Shown: positions 1-11,231 of the stretch, one piece after another
Position numbering within the stretch: the first letter of the stretch is position 1
Layout of the letters: every line of letters begins with the position of its first letter
NCBI GenBank assembly: GCA_963978545.1
Contig: OZ021724.1
Location: 27,765,933 to 27,829,932, forward strand
Direction: 5' to 3'
Origin: Linyphia triangularis
Taxonomy: Eukaryota; Arthropoda; Arachnida; Araneae; Linyphiidae
Length of the DNA stretch: 64,000 nucleotides
The notes under the pieces: model-generated
What the model was told of the DNA's origin: nothing
Database searches by the model: none
What the model saw: only the letters and a program-made list of their open reading frames with translations
Made by a program: the position numbers and the translations under genes

Positions 1-181
1 AAAAGTCGCCAAGGGGTTCTCTTACAGTAAATCTTAACCGAATAATTAAGTGCTTTAGTTTATATAGGAAATCTGTAAGACTAAAACGAGAAATTATTAT
101 CCAAGTGATTTAACTAATGCGAAACTTTCTCGTAGACCAATTTTCTTTCAATTAAATTACAAACAGCATTTGGCAATGGAA
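1..181. other. AT-rich flank, nothing recognised
   Basis: Plain AT-rich sequence before the first inverted-repeat element. I see no coding frame, RNA or repeat that I can support. Confidence 0.5.
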
Positions 182-1220
182 AATTCCCGCATTTTTTTTT
201 TTTTTTTTATTTAACTCTAAATGTTTCGAAAAGGCCATAAAAGGAAAAATTTATGCCCAATGCCCTTTTTTTTAAAAAATTTGCAATCAAAATTCAACTG
301 TTAGATGTTGGCGAGAAAACGATTCATTCGGCTCGAAGTGAAAGCGGCGCCAAGACTTTCAAAACATCTTCGCTTGAAATGCGGCAGCGGAAACCAGTTT
401 TGCAAGTTTCTCGCAAATCGCGCCAACCTGTAAATGATATGGCAATAGTCTACAAGCGCCAACTATTTCAACGCCAACTATTTGGCAGAAACCACACGAT
501 AACCATAAAAACAGTAGGAACGCTTGACATCACATATTTTTGTGTGTGTTTTGATCGGAATGGTTTTGAGACATTTTCTTTTTTTAATATTTAAATAACT
601 AATTTTTTTTAAAGAACTTTTGTTTAAATATTTGGAATCAGAATAAAAATTCTTCATAAATATAAACTAATTTCACTCGTTTTTAAAAAATGCGGGAATA
701 TACATTTTTTTTTAATTTTTTATTATTTAATTCTAAATATTTCGAAAAGGCCATAAACACAAAAATTTCTGCTCAATGCACTTTTCCTTTTTTTTTTTTT
801 TTTTTAATTTGCGATCAAAATTACCTTGTTAAACGTTGGCAAGAAAACTACTCATTTCACTGGCATTGAATATGACGTCACGTCTTTGCAAACATCTTGG
901 CTTGAAATGCAGTAGCGGAAACCAGATTTGCAAGTTTATCGCAAATCACGCCAACCTGTACGGAGTGTGTCAATCGTCTACCAACGCCAACTATTTGGTA
1001 AAAACCTCACGATAATCACAGAAACGATAGTCTCTTTACGTCACGGACTTTGTTGAATGTTTTGATCGGACTGGTTTCGGCTCGGTTTTTAGTCATATTC
1101 TTTTCCTATTATTTAAATAACTAGTTTTTTTAAAGAACTTTTGTTTAAATATTTGGAATCCGAAAGAAATTCTTCATAAATATATACTAATTTCACTCGT
1201 TTTTAAAAAATGCGGGAATT
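182..1220. mobile_element. Dimeric TIR element (MITE-like), two diverged head-to-tail units
   Basis: The segment opens with AATTCCCGCATTTTTT (182-) and closes with AAAAAATGCGGGAATT (to 1220), a perfect inverted pair. The same right terminus also occurs internally at 685-699. Units 182-699 and 700-1220 are clearly homologous in the same orientation, with a period of about 516-520 bp: both carry the TTTCGAAAAGGCCATAA block, the CGCCAACTATTTGG block and the AAAGAACTTTTGTTTAAATATTTGG block. The second unit lacks the left terminus at the junction. No target-site duplication is certain; a 4-bp AATT is possible but it is also part of the inverted repeat. A 113-codon open frame in unit 1 is not conserved in unit 2, so I do not call it a gene. 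The superfamily is not assigned. Confidence 0.65.
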
Positions 1221-2500
1221 GTCCACTGTTCATTCACTCTCAATTTTTAAAAACATGAGATTAATCAAATGTTTATTCCGAGGAAGATTTTAATCATTAT
1301 ATTTTCGTTTTCAGTAGTAGATGCTTTCGTGATTTTTTTTTAATGTATTGTACTGCCATATGTGTAGATAAAATATAAGTATTCAGCCCCAGAAGTAAAG
1401 TAATGGATTAATTTCCGCGTGACTTTAAACTAGTGACGTCATTTAAGGTAGCCGCCATCATGAGGGAAAAAGAGTGGAGTTGTTTACTTATTTCGGTTTT
1501 ATCATTGCGTTTGCGGGAAATTCAAGCAGGAATACAATTTATTTTTCTTATAGACCATATTTTAAATTGAATTGTATAAACTCTTGGGGTAAATTATTTA
1601 ATATATAAGTTACGATTATATGTCGTCATAATGGGAATTAAAAAAAGGCAGTTCAAGTGGTTAGGAAACGTGTTCGGTTAGAAAATAAAATTAAAACTAA
1701 TTATTTCAATTTTTAAATTGTAAGTTATCACATACCTTTCAAACATGATTCCTTTTCGAACCATCTTCAATTTAGTAGGTATCGAAGGTAAATTGTTGAA
1801 AGAGAGAGAAACTTCAGATACCTGCTAAAGAAAAAACACAATATTACATATGTGAGAATACATACCATCACTTGGCAAGTCCTTTAGGAATACTAAACCA
1901 CCTTACTATACTTTATCTAATATTAAATTAAGTGGGTCCAGTACCAAAAATTCGTTAAAAATCGCAATTTTTTTTTCTGATTTTAAAAATAGTTTATCCA
2001 TTCCTGAAAAGAATGACGTTTTTATCCTATTAATCCGTTGGTTAGAATGCCACGAAATTACCTGTTATTTAAACTTCACTAATGGACGTAATGCATTGAA
2101 ACGGCAGCTTAAAGTGCGTTTTTCTTGTGCTAGTGTTTTTCACAGATGTTGCAAATTCAAATTGATATATCTCCAGAACCATTCACAATTTGTTATTTAA
2201 TTTATACAGTTTCAAACATTTTGTCATCACATAATTTTATTTTTTTAAATTCTGCTTCAAAATATAACATTTAGCGTAAAGGATAAGATTAAAAAAAAGC
2301 AAAAATTTCAATAGTTTAACTTTGAGACTTTTTGAAAAAATTTCTAATTTACCCATCAAAATTCTGTGAAAACAATATTTTCTTTATGTAATTATGTATT
2401 TGAGAAAGCTTTTACTTTGCAAAAAATATTTTGTTTTGACATCTAATTTTTTTTTTTTAAATAAATAAACACAACATTTAAAAAAAAAGTTAGTGCAAAG
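1221..2500. other. AT-rich intergenic stretch with one CRE/YY1-like cluster
   Basis: Mostly AT-rich with short homopolymers. The one notable spot is a palindromic TGACGTCA (1434-1441) followed by GCCGCCATC immediately before an ATG at 1460. That ATG opens only a 36-codon frame. No other gene or repeat is supported. Confidence 0.4.
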
Positions 2501-2675
2501 ACATATAAATAGGTTGGTTGGTTTCAGATTACATGGCACCGAAACATTCGTCATTAGAAAAGCCAACATACATGTACAAACACCCATGCCTAACACGGGA
2601 CTCGAATCCGCAACCTCGCAGTCAAGAGGCTAGCACTCTAACTACTATACCGTTTGGTCGGCCACATATAAATAG
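2501..2675 (-). mobile_element. tRNA-derived SINE, copy A, with perfect 12-bp TSD
   Basis: Body 2513-2663, read on the minus strand. The 5' head is tRNA-like, with a near-canonical RNA polymerase III B box (GGATTCGAGTCC, complement of 2598-2609) and a TAGTTAGAGTGCTAG-type A-box region. The 3' end is a short CCAA tail (three GGTT units on the plus strand). ACATATAAATAG occurs on both sides (2501-2512 and 2664-2675), the signature of LINE-mediated insertion. It shares its body with the elements at 31538-31680 and 53203-53793 but lacks an internal block of about 30 bp. It should be a non-coding, LINE-dependent retroposon. Confidence 0.85.
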
Positions 2676-4194
2676 TACCTCATTCGTAAGATAAATTTTT
2701 GACTTAAAAATATTTATAAATAAAGTTTTTTTTTTTTTTTTAAATTTTGGTTACTGAACCCACTTAAATACTAAAAGACCAATACAATAGGATGTCAATT
2801 CATAACCTAATTCCAACACCAAACACCAATATTTTAAAAGGCATATTGAATTATCAAATTTCCTGACGTTATTTAGGTGTCATTTTAAGTAAATTTATGA
2901 AGCTGAGTAATAAAACCAATCGAGAATTTTGTTTATTTGCAGATTTCCACGCGTGATACAAGTGCTTTGATGTTGCAAGTGCTTTGATGTTACAAGTGCT
3001 TTGTATTTGTGTGTACAAGTGTTGTGTATCCATTTTTCATATGACAGAAATGTTCGATAAAGCAACAAGTATGAAAATTTTGTATTTACTACAAGAAAAG
3101 TATATACTTTAAGTCGAAATTTTTTTATTTAAATTGTGCGTACTAATTAGTTGAAGTATAGAATCAGATATCTTTTCATTTCATTTCTTTCTATCCCATG
3201 ATATATAAATCTTTATACCTATTAACATCAACTGTAAAATACAATGCGAATTTTAATTATAAGCTAAACTGCATATATTATCAATTAGCTTAGTAATTTT
3301 ATACATTAGTTTGATGAAACAGTACAATTTGAACTAATAATTCACATGTCAAACTATTTTTAATTTACTAAGTATAAATTAAATTATCTAATATTTGCAT
3401 TATGTATAACACACATTTCGCATAAACTGAAATTTAAATTTTAATGACGGTTAAAAAATCGCAATTTTGCCTTTATAATGTCAGAATAATTTTTAGTTTT
3501 ATGTCAGTAAAATTTTTAGTTTTTATTATTATAAAAAAAAGTTTTAGGAACAAAAAAAAGAAGAAGAAAAAAAAAACATGTCCGTAATGTTATATTGAAA
3601 ATGTTAATATTCATAAAAAATTTTATTTTACTGTGGTCATATATTTATAATGCTGAAATTATTATTATTATTTAAAGCAAATAACACATATTTTGAAATT
3701 CTTAAATATTTATATTTTCTAAAACAAATTCAATCAATTACTCAAAAGATTCTATAAAAAGATACAAACAAATTCTATAAAAATAAAAAGTATTTCCCAG
3801 CAATATTCATCTTTAAACACAAAATAATTACATAGATTTACTTTCAAAATAGAACAAATTTGGGAATCATTCACGCAAATTAATATTACTCTCTCAAATT
3901 CAAAGAATTACAAATTAAAATTCAAAGACTATACAATTCAAAACTATTATGGAAAATTACATTTGAGCCAAAAACACCTTAAATTCTAATAACATTTTAC
4001 AAATGAAAAAATTCAACCGAGATGTTTATACGCCTTAAGGATACTTTAAATTCACAAAATATCCAATTCAAAAGGCAATATTTTAAAAGAAAATTTATTC
4101 ATTACCCTTCCACATATTCCTGCGGAGCTAATAATCTTTAAAAATAAATTATAAACCTTCATGTTAAAAAAAAAAAAATCATTAAAAATAATAC
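2676..4194. other. AT-rich intergenic stretch
   Basis: Low-complexity AT-rich DNA. A short direct repeat of AAGTGCTTTG-like words lies near 2958-3005. I see no gene, RNA or bounded element. Confidence 0.5.
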
Positions 4195-4500
4195 CCACTT
4201 CCCAACCTAACGCCAGAAGTTTTGCATACTTCTCTACCGGGTATTATGAATTAAATGCAAATAGCCTTTGCTTCTACTCAGACTTCCTCTCATCGGCACA
4301 CATCAAGTGCGATTTTTTCACCGGAATTTAGAATTAAAGAGCCTATATGCCAAAGGAATCTTCGCTTATTAAAGATAAGACTTGCTTTAATGCCTCCTTA
4401 GATGCATCTCTATGTAACAAAAGAATGCAGTGTAGCAGTTTCAATGGTGAATCACGACAATAGAATGCTCAAAGGATGAAGGCGAAAAGAGTTTTTAAAG
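4195..4500. promoter_or_regulatory. GC-richer island with octamer, candidate conserved non-coding element
   Basis: Base composition rises sharply above both flanks and no open frame explains it. It contains a perfect POU octamer ATGCAAAT (4255-4262), followed by GCCTTTGC, several TAAT cores and a GATAAG site. Such islands in AT-rich deserts are often enhancers. That reading is inference; no sequence comparison was possible. Confidence 0.3.
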
Positions 4501-4899
4501 TAAATATTGGTATTAGAAGACTCATTTTTTTTTATTGAGTTTCGATCAGGAAATTGAAATGTCGACTCGTATCCTATTTATAATTCCAAAGAGGAAATTT
4601 GTGAGGCATGAATACATATTTGCATTATATCTAATCATTATTTATGTTTAATTCTATAGTTGGAAGGCAGAATTATCGAGTTGTAGATTTCATTTTGAGT
4701 TTAGATGTAAAACTGATTGGGAGTAAATTCTTGTTTGTTCCATTGCATTATTTAGTTGAGTATTATAGTTTTGATTAAGATTAGATTAATAAGGAGTTTC
4801 TATAACATAATTAGGGCTAAAATATCTTTTATTGTAAGTAAGATATGTCTTTGGTAATTAATTTTCTAATTGAGAATTTAAATACTTATATTTCTTCTA

Positions 4900-5000
4900 A
4901 ATCAGTGTTAGCCACTACGCTGCCTGCGGGCCAGATTTGGCCCGCGTCAGATTTTTCGCAGCCTTCCGGCACCGCAGAAGATAAAAGAAACATAAAATTT
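4900..5000. mobile_element. Possible hAT terminal or subterminal fragment
   Basis: A GC-rich patch with a perfect hairpin, GCGGGCC-AGATTT-GGCCCGC (4926-4945), preceded by CAGTGTTAGCCACTAC (from about 4902). GGCCCGC-rich palindromic ends with a CAGTG-like start are typical of hAT transposons, and a hAT-type transposase remnant follows at 5057-5290. The order (terminus, then C-terminus) implies rearrangement or two separate insertions. Confidence 0.4.
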
Positions 5001-5056
5001 CATGATATGAACTATTTTTTACTTAATTGTAATTTATCATAAATAATATGTGTTAA

Positions 5057-5290
5057 CTATGTAAAATACAGTACTCCACTGCGTTCCCGAAGAAACTATA
5101 TAAAGGCGCTTTCAGTAAGGTGGTTTTCATCAAGAATAAATACAGGAATAACTTAACTGAATCTCATTTCGAAAATTTATTAAAATTGACTGCAACAAAT
5201 ATTCCGAAAGACAACGACTCTATCATAAAAATAAACAGGTCAATTTCGACCACCATCGTCTCACAATTGATTTGGACTAAAACTGAGTAA
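5057..5290 (+). pseudogene. hAT-family transposase, C-terminal remnant
   Basis: An open frame without a start codon runs to TAA at 5288-5290. Its second half reads AFSKVVFIKNKYRNNL followed by TESHFENLLKLTATNI. This resembles the end of the hAT dimerisation/catalytic C-terminus in ZBED/FAM200/GTF2IRD2-type proteins (pattern: FS-x-M-x-x-IK-x-KYR-x-x-LT-x-x-HLE-x-x-L-x-x-AT-x-x-I). In live elements this region closes the RNase-H-like transposase. Here only about 60-75 residues survive; the BED finger and catalytic core are absent, so the copy is dead. It is the only part of this region that looks protein-coding. The family call comes from recalled motif similarity, not a search. Confidence 0.6.
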
Positions 5291-6190
5291 TTTGTAAGTA
5301 CAGTTTAAATACTTTTAATAAAAGTCGTATTGTTACGTTGAAACAAAAAATTCCCTTCTTTTTTTAGATTTTAATTTACTAATAATGAAAACTATTTTTT
5401 TAATTATTTGAAAGTTATTAATTAAAAAAAAAATCAAATATCAATTGTAATTTTATTAAAATAAAAAAAAATAAAAAAAATAATATTTTTTTCCTGTTTT
5501 CAGAAATGCCATATATTGTTAAATCGATCATAATTAAAAATACATACATTGGTGTATCTAAATTATCCGGCCAGCGAAAATCTTGAACATAAGTCATACA
5601 GCCCGCCTCTAAAAGTTAGTTGGAAACGCTGTTCTATATCATTAAACATTTGTACTTTTCTTTATCTTTCAAATGTATTAACAAAAATATTCATTTTAAA
5701 TATTAGTAAGTTTCATTGTTACATCCCACAATACCGAAACACCATTTACTTCCATTTTTCAATTGTTCTGATTTTCTAAACAACATTGTCTTTGTTATTG
5801 ACTTTCCCATGTTAAAAATCAGCCATTATTATTCTGGGCTAACATCTCAACTATTCAAATACCATATCATCATACATATCCCCAGTACCATCGTCATGTG
5901 TAAATATATCTGATTATCTTTGCGTCATTGAAATAATATTTTTAATGAAATTTTAATTTCATCAACGTGTTACCGGATCGCTGTTTTCATTCTTTTAGCT
6001 GTTTCATTTCCATTGCATTTTCTTCTGTAGTACCAATTATGATGCAAATGTTTCTTTTATAAATAAAAATATGTGAAGCTATTTGGAAGCAAATTCGACA
6101 AAATTAAGGCATGCCCCATTCATCTTTTTATAACGGCATTCAGTTTTTCACTGAAAATAATTTTTAAATCCTTTAAACTAATTTCGATTT
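5291..6190. other. AT-rich stretch, nothing recognised
   Basis: Poly-A/T rich around 5340-5500. Two open frames of 65-76 codons (5549-5913) overlap, lack any recognisable motif and are probably chance. Confidence 0.45.
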
Positions 6191-6204
6191 AGTTTGCTTG
6201 TGGT

Positions 6205-6835
6205 GGGTAAATCTTCAAACTATCCCCCTGAACATCAATAAATAGAATAATTAGTAGATTAAGAATATATTGGTCTGAAGGTACAAAAATGCCCGAAAGA
6301 GTTCAAAAATCGAATTTAAATGAGTTGAACTAAATCCAATCCAATTGTCATAACTTTCCAAAAAATGTGCTCTTTTTTTTTTATTTGGTAACTCACCGCT
6401 CTATAATTTTCAATTAAGAAAGGAGCAGACGATTTCAGATCTCTGGCGATGTCTTACTAGCTTTTTTTAAAAGCAAGTCAAGTTGTCATCAATAGTGACG
6501 TAATATTTATTACCAACTTTTTAAATATACAAGTAAGACTTCACCAATGGAGTAGAATTGGCTGCGTCTTTCTTCAATGAAACTTAAAGAATGGTGGCTT
6601 ACCAAATAAAAAAATAGGCTCATTATTGAACGAGTTATGACATACTTGTAAATCAGATTTAGTTTAACTCAATTAAAGTCGATTTTTCAAACATTTCGAC
6701 CATTTTTGCCAAGGCAGACCAGTAGATTCATGAACTAATCCAATTTCTAATTACTAGAATTTCTGTACATTCTCTAAAAAAATCCAGAATGATATTCGAT
6801 AGGGTATCTAAACATGCAGTCATTTCTCAGACTAA
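6205..6835. mobile_element. Long palindromic foldback element, copy 1
   Basis: The left arm (roughly 6281-6435) and right arm (roughly 6575-6730) are inverted, diverged copies of each other. Each holds a TTGGTCTG / CAGACCAGTAGA-type block, a GAGTTGAACTAAA / TTTAGTTTAACTC block and a TTATTTGGTAACTC / TTACCAAATAAAA block. The right arm continues to TTCTCAGAC near 6833; the matching left outer part is badly decayed. It is the same family as 45195-45815, in the same orientation, and the right outer arm matches that copy closely (CAGAATGATATTCGAT, CTAAACATGCAGTCATTTCTCAGAC). No transposase frame is present. The near-total palindromy resembles foldback or long-TIR Mutator-like non-autonomous elements. 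Confidence 0.7.
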
Positions 6836-8518
6836 TATTCAAACTTGTACAATTTGGTGATATGTAATGATTAAAACCTTCAGTGTGAAGTGTCAAGGCA
6901 CAAAATGAAATATAAAGCGATAATGTGATTTTAAAAGTTTAGCAATTTCAAACATACAGCCCTTGTTGGGAAAGAAAGTCCATCACAAAAGTGTTCCGAA
7001 GGTCGAATCGCATTAATGAAAATTAATGTAACATTCTACCTTTAAAATTAACGAAAATATAACAAGTGACAAATTTGAATCATGTGTGTACTTATTTGGA
7101 AAAGTAAATTTCCATGTCGATGATAAGAGTGCTATAAAAAATGTTGTGATTCAATGTATTTAAAAATTGAAATCAAAACTTTATGTTTAACAGCTTAGTT
7201 TCTATTCCTGCTATTTAAGGTGCAAATAATATACATTAGATCTGTACAGTGTACATCAAAATAAAAAAATTTGTTACAGTCCTGGACCTTCATCGCAAAG
7301 TTCTTTTAAAATTGTGCAAATCACATCTGTTTCTATATCAATGTGATTTAGACTTAGAAAAAGTTTCATAATTGATATTTTTCCTCAATATGGCCTAGAT
7401 AAAAATCAACTTTTTGTAACTTATAAAGAAATTTACATATGAAAACCACAATAACACTTCGCAATTTCTTTTCCTTATTTTCAGGATCTTTTCAATTTAT
7501 ACTGATGTACCGATATCTAATTGGCAAAGAAAATTCTGTACCAATCTTTTAGTGTCATCCTAAATAGTGTTAGTTCTTATAGATGTGTAATAAAAATACA
7601 TAAAGTATTTTTAAATATGTGATGTGTATTTTTAAACAATTCATTAAGTTATATGACATGATGTTACTTTTTCAACCATAACTGTTATTATTCATTTAAA
7701 AAAAAGTCGACTGCGCTATAAAAAAAAAATCTTTCAGATAAAGTCAATGAATACTAATAAATGGAAAAATTTACGACCAAATGCGAACAGGCTATTTGCG
7801 AGAGTCGAATGTAGAAAGCAGTCAAGTATAAAATAACTTGTAACCTTTTTAGAAGCGAATGTCTTTTTCAAAGCCTCATCCAGAACTTGCCTCAATTTAT
7901 CAAGCGAATATCAAAGTCCCTTCAAAACCCGTGCGAGAGAAAAATCATACATAATTTATTAAGTTCACATCTTTTGAATATTTAAAAATGTTCCGTTCAA
8001 GCAGGGATCACGGTTTGTCCCTGTCACATATTTTGGGTTAAAAGATTTCCGAACAGAAAGGGGAAATTTCGTGTTACATTTGTGTTGAATAAACTACTTG
8101 ATTATTTCTACAAACTTCAAAATACTTTTAATGCAATGGATTGAAAAGACTTGAGATTGGATTTTTACATATTTATATGCTTCTTTTAAAAGTTCAATCG
8201 TGTTTTCGGTTTTTGTTTCTGGAGAGGGCAAATATTTAACGTATGGGAATTTGAACTTTTGCTCATAAAGTATATTCGTTCTTTATCTAGTTTGAGCTTA
8301 ACAAGTATTTGCTTTGAAGATATGTTTGGTGTTTTGGGATTCATAAAAATTTAACGCTACGAATTATTCAAAATAAAATGCATTCACAAATTTGATGCAT
8401 TCATAGACTATTTTCTTAATTCCAACTTATTTCTTCCGTAGAGATAAAATGCTAAAAGAATTTAAATGTTCTGTTTCTAAAAAATATTTTAATTGTTTAT
8501 TTAAAATATTATCCGTAC
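6836..8518. other. AT-rich stretch with one weak inverted pair
   Basis: Mostly featureless. GTACATCAAAATAAA (about 7251) and TTTATACTGATGTAC (about 7496) form an imperfect inverted pair about 260 bp apart, possibly a small Tc1-type MITE, but the arms are short. Nothing else is supported. Confidence 0.35.
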
Positions 8519-8753
8519 TTACGTATTATCCCGTCGACCATTATTTTTTTAGACAAAAATTTATCCTCGTGTTTTGACGAGAAAAGGTTATGCTCGGAGG
8601 TCCGGTCTAGTTGGACCACCTTCGAAGCTTTTAAGTGGAATGTCTCAGTTGCGCGGCTAATTGGCTTCCGTACGGACTGACCATTTCAACAGAATAAGGA
8701 AATCCATTTGGCGAACTTTTTGTCTCTCCTACTGCCGACAGGATAATACGTAA
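8519..8753. mobile_element. MITE with TTACGTATTATCCCGTCGAC termini, copy 1 (235 bp)
   Basis: The left end TTACGTATTATCCCGTCGAC (8519-) is mirrored by GCCGACAGGATAATACGTAA (to 8753). The terminal TA on each side would fit a TA duplication of the Tc1/mariner type. Interior GC content is higher than in the flanks. The inner right block GGCGAACTTTTTGT recurs in the second copy (19502-20030). There is no coding capacity. Confidence 0.75.
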
Positions 8754-9420
8754 ATAACTTTATTTTTTCTTTAATGTTTTTTTTTTTTTTAATTAATCCG
8801 TAGTCTGATTTAAAAAAAAAAAACTAAAGTCGCAACTTCAATTTTAATAAACGTAACTAAAATACTTATAGTTGATGAATTCAAGGAAGAAATCATACGA
8901 GTTACAAAAAAAATAAAAAATAAAAATGTGAAAAAATATTAATTTAAATTTAGTTTCCGTATTTCTTGAATTTATTTTTACGTATTGTGTATTTATCTAT
9001 ACTGTAATCATTTTTGCCACATTTTATATTGCCATCTTAATCTTATACAGTTCAATAAAAGGTTATAAAATCAATAAATAACTTGAAATTCAATTCTTTG
9101 TGACTTTAAAACTAAAGAATCCAGTGACGTAACAACCAAACTATAAAATATTTTATGTTTTTCAATAAATAAATTCCGTTACAGTTTATTTCAGGAACTG
9201 TTTAGTGTGATAAATTTGAATTGAAAAATATTATGCTGAACACTCTAAATTTAAATATGTACCATTTAAAAAAAAAATTGAGAGAAAAAATTATCACAAT
9301 ATATCTTGCGAAATTTTATCATGATTTGTATATTTATTTTAAAATTAGTGTTACCTTAAAAGCAATTCTCTAATATTTTACACAAATTTATAGATAATTT
9401 ATAACAAAACAAATTTCATA
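8754..9420. other. AT-rich stretch, nothing recognised
   Basis: Poly-T and poly-A runs and AT-rich sequence only. Confidence 0.5.
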
Positions 9421-9545
9421 CAATACATGAGGTGTAGCGATGTGCTCTAACGCGGAGTCGAACTCGGGACTCCTAGATCAGAAGACAGGCGCGCTAACCA
9501 CAAGACAAAAGAGTTGTCTCGTGTCTAGGTGTTGTATCTATTATT
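9421..9545 (-). mobile_element. tRNA-like SINE head, second family
   Basis: On the minus strand there is an A-box-like TGTGGTTAGCG (complement of 9492-9502) and a B box GAGTTCGACTCC (complement of 9454-9465), spaced as in a tRNA. The acceptor and T stems do not fold convincingly, so this is not a functional tRNA gene. TCTCGTGT (about 9517) and ACACGAGA (about 9549) form an inverted pair just upstream of the head. The body differs from the CCAA-tailed SINE family, so it is a separate family or a lone pol III promoter-like relic. No TSD was found. Confidence 0.55.
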
Positions 9546-9661
9546 TGTACACGAGACCACCACAATATATTTTTAATAGTTAAAAGCTTTAAGAACTAAT
9601 ACTGCTAAGATACACTTATTCAGCTTTAAAATAAAGAATTGTGCAAGAAGAATTATGAAAG

Positions 9662-9664
<3 letters not shown>

Positions 9665-9742
<78 letters not shown>
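9665..9742. repeat. (TA)n microsatellite, about 78 bp
   Basis: An uninterrupted TA dinucleotide run. Confidence 0.95.
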
Positions 9743-9744
<2 letters not shown>

Positions 9745-9950
9745 CAAACTCTTTTAAAATACTCTAATTAAAGCAAAGTTGTTTGATTTGCAATAATACT
9801 AATTTTTTTGGCGAAAAACAGAAATGTGTTTGTTGCCAAAGTTTAGACATGAATTTCTGCTAATTTTTGTTTGTACATGCAAATTTAAAAGGAGTCCCGT
9901 CACAGATTTCGGGTATTAATTTCTGCAAGCGATAACACTTTGTAGACGAG

Positions 9951-11231
9951 ATGCCGCTGTCTAAAGAAATTCAAATAGGTGAACTTACCCAAATTTGCGG
10001 TTGAATATATTTTTTTAATTAAAATCTTCAAAATTTTGATATTCCCTAAACTTTATATATTAAAAAAAAAAATTACATCATTTTTGCATTAAATTACTTC
10101 GTATAAAGAAAAAATTGTCTTAATGATTTTTCAATAAAATATTTAGAAATATTTTTTAAAAATAATTTGTGCAAAAACCATATAAAACTCATAGTACGCT
10201 AAGTTCCAAACACTTTTTAAAAAAAAGTTCAATCAAAATACACAATTCCCGAAGACAAATTTAAAAAATATATATGAAAAACAATTGCGGAAAGTTTCAT
10301 ATCTGTATAACAAGTAGTTTTTAAGTTATATCCATTTAAGCTCAAAAAAGGGGTAAAAAAACCATCACCGATAAAACAAAGTTTCAAGATAACACATCCG
10401 CGATATAATTGTCATGTATCAAAAACTTAAGTATTTTAAGTTTTACTTATGATAAGAACAAAGTTTTTATGTCATTTTATTCAAAAATATGTTTCTTATC
10501 TTTTACAATAACAAAAAACATTTGAAGAAAAATGTTGAGAATTTTTTAAATTTTGCGTTCCAGATCCCCTTAATCAATCAAAGACTTCTATTTATCGAGT
10601 TTTATATAACAGATGCAAAAAAAAAAAAAAAAAAAAAATCCAGTTCTGTCAAGCCGTCGAATAAATCGGATAATTATCAGATCCAAAGACTATCGAGAGG
10701 CCAACAAATTACTGTTTGTGAATTTCAAAGGTCATTAGGACTTTCAGTATCAAAGTATACGATTCGTAGACGAATTTTGGAAGCAGGATCTATGGTTTAT
10801 TGCAAAATGATAAAGATACCAGCTCTAAAACCACATCATAAGCCACAAAGAATGTTATGGTCTTGAAATCATATGTTATAGGGACCAAAATGGAAGTCAG
10901 TAGTATTTAGAAAAGACAAAAAATTAAGAGAATAATCTGCTGCCCTTTACCGAGTTTCAATTGAATGCTTCGATTCAAAATGCCTGATTTAATTCTCAGA
11001 ATTCAAAAGTTCTCGACACCCAGATCATTATACAATAGAAAATCTTTGGGGATCATGTGTCACAAAGTTTGTAGTAATGTTTGACAATAATCTTCAATAA
11101 AATAACACAAGAGGTCTATATAGAATATATGGAACCAAATTGAGCCTCAAACCATGCAAAATTTAGTTTCTTTGATAGAAACTCTTACTTTTGAACTAAT
11201 CAACAAAAATGGAGGCACCATTAAGTTTTAA
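9951..11231 (+). pseudogene. Tc1/mariner-type transposase, broken
   Basis: The probable start ATG at 9951 gives MPLSKEIQIGEL, which resembles Tc1 N-termini, then reads into an insertion. After the insertion a frame resumes around 10640 with the second helix-turn-helix: IQRLSRGQQITVCEFQRSL, then GLSVSKYTIRRRILEAGSM and ALKPHHKPQRMLWS, ending at a stop (10864-10866). Downstream remnants are KWKSVVFRKDKK (around 10890; the first catalytic Asp region, normally W-x-x-V-x-F-S-D-E), TIENLWG (around 11033; the P-I-E-N-L-W box) and LINKNGGTIKF with its TAA ending at 11231 (the usual C-terminal V-I-x-x-x-G-G-x-T-x-Y). Most of the DDE core is missing and several frames are needed, so it is not functional. 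The residue-level pattern makes the family call strong. Confidence 0.7.
10020..10576. mobile_element. MITE with TTAAGGGGxTCTGGxAC-type end, copy 1 (left end lost)
   Basis: Nearly the whole stretch aligns with 36500-37102 in the same orientation: GCATTAAATTACTTC, CATAGTACGCTAAG, GGAAAGTTTCATA, TTTTTAAGTTATAT, GATATAATTGTCATGTA. The right terminus CAGATCCCCTTAA ends near 10574. The left terminus seen at 36391 is absent here. It splits the Tc1-like transposase, so it arrived later. Confidence 0.7.

Noticed and set aside
253..594. 113-codon frame in the first unit of the dimeric TIR element
   Set aside because: Not open in the homologous second unit, and no recognisable domain.
2590..2663. tRNA gene on the minus strand
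   Set aside because: Pol III boxes are present but the cloverleaf is incomplete and the sequence continues into a SINE body with TSDs.
7246..7512. Tc1-type MITE bounded by GTACATCA/TGATGTAC
   Set aside because: Arms are short and imperfect and there is no clear target duplication, so it is mentioned only within the stretch description.
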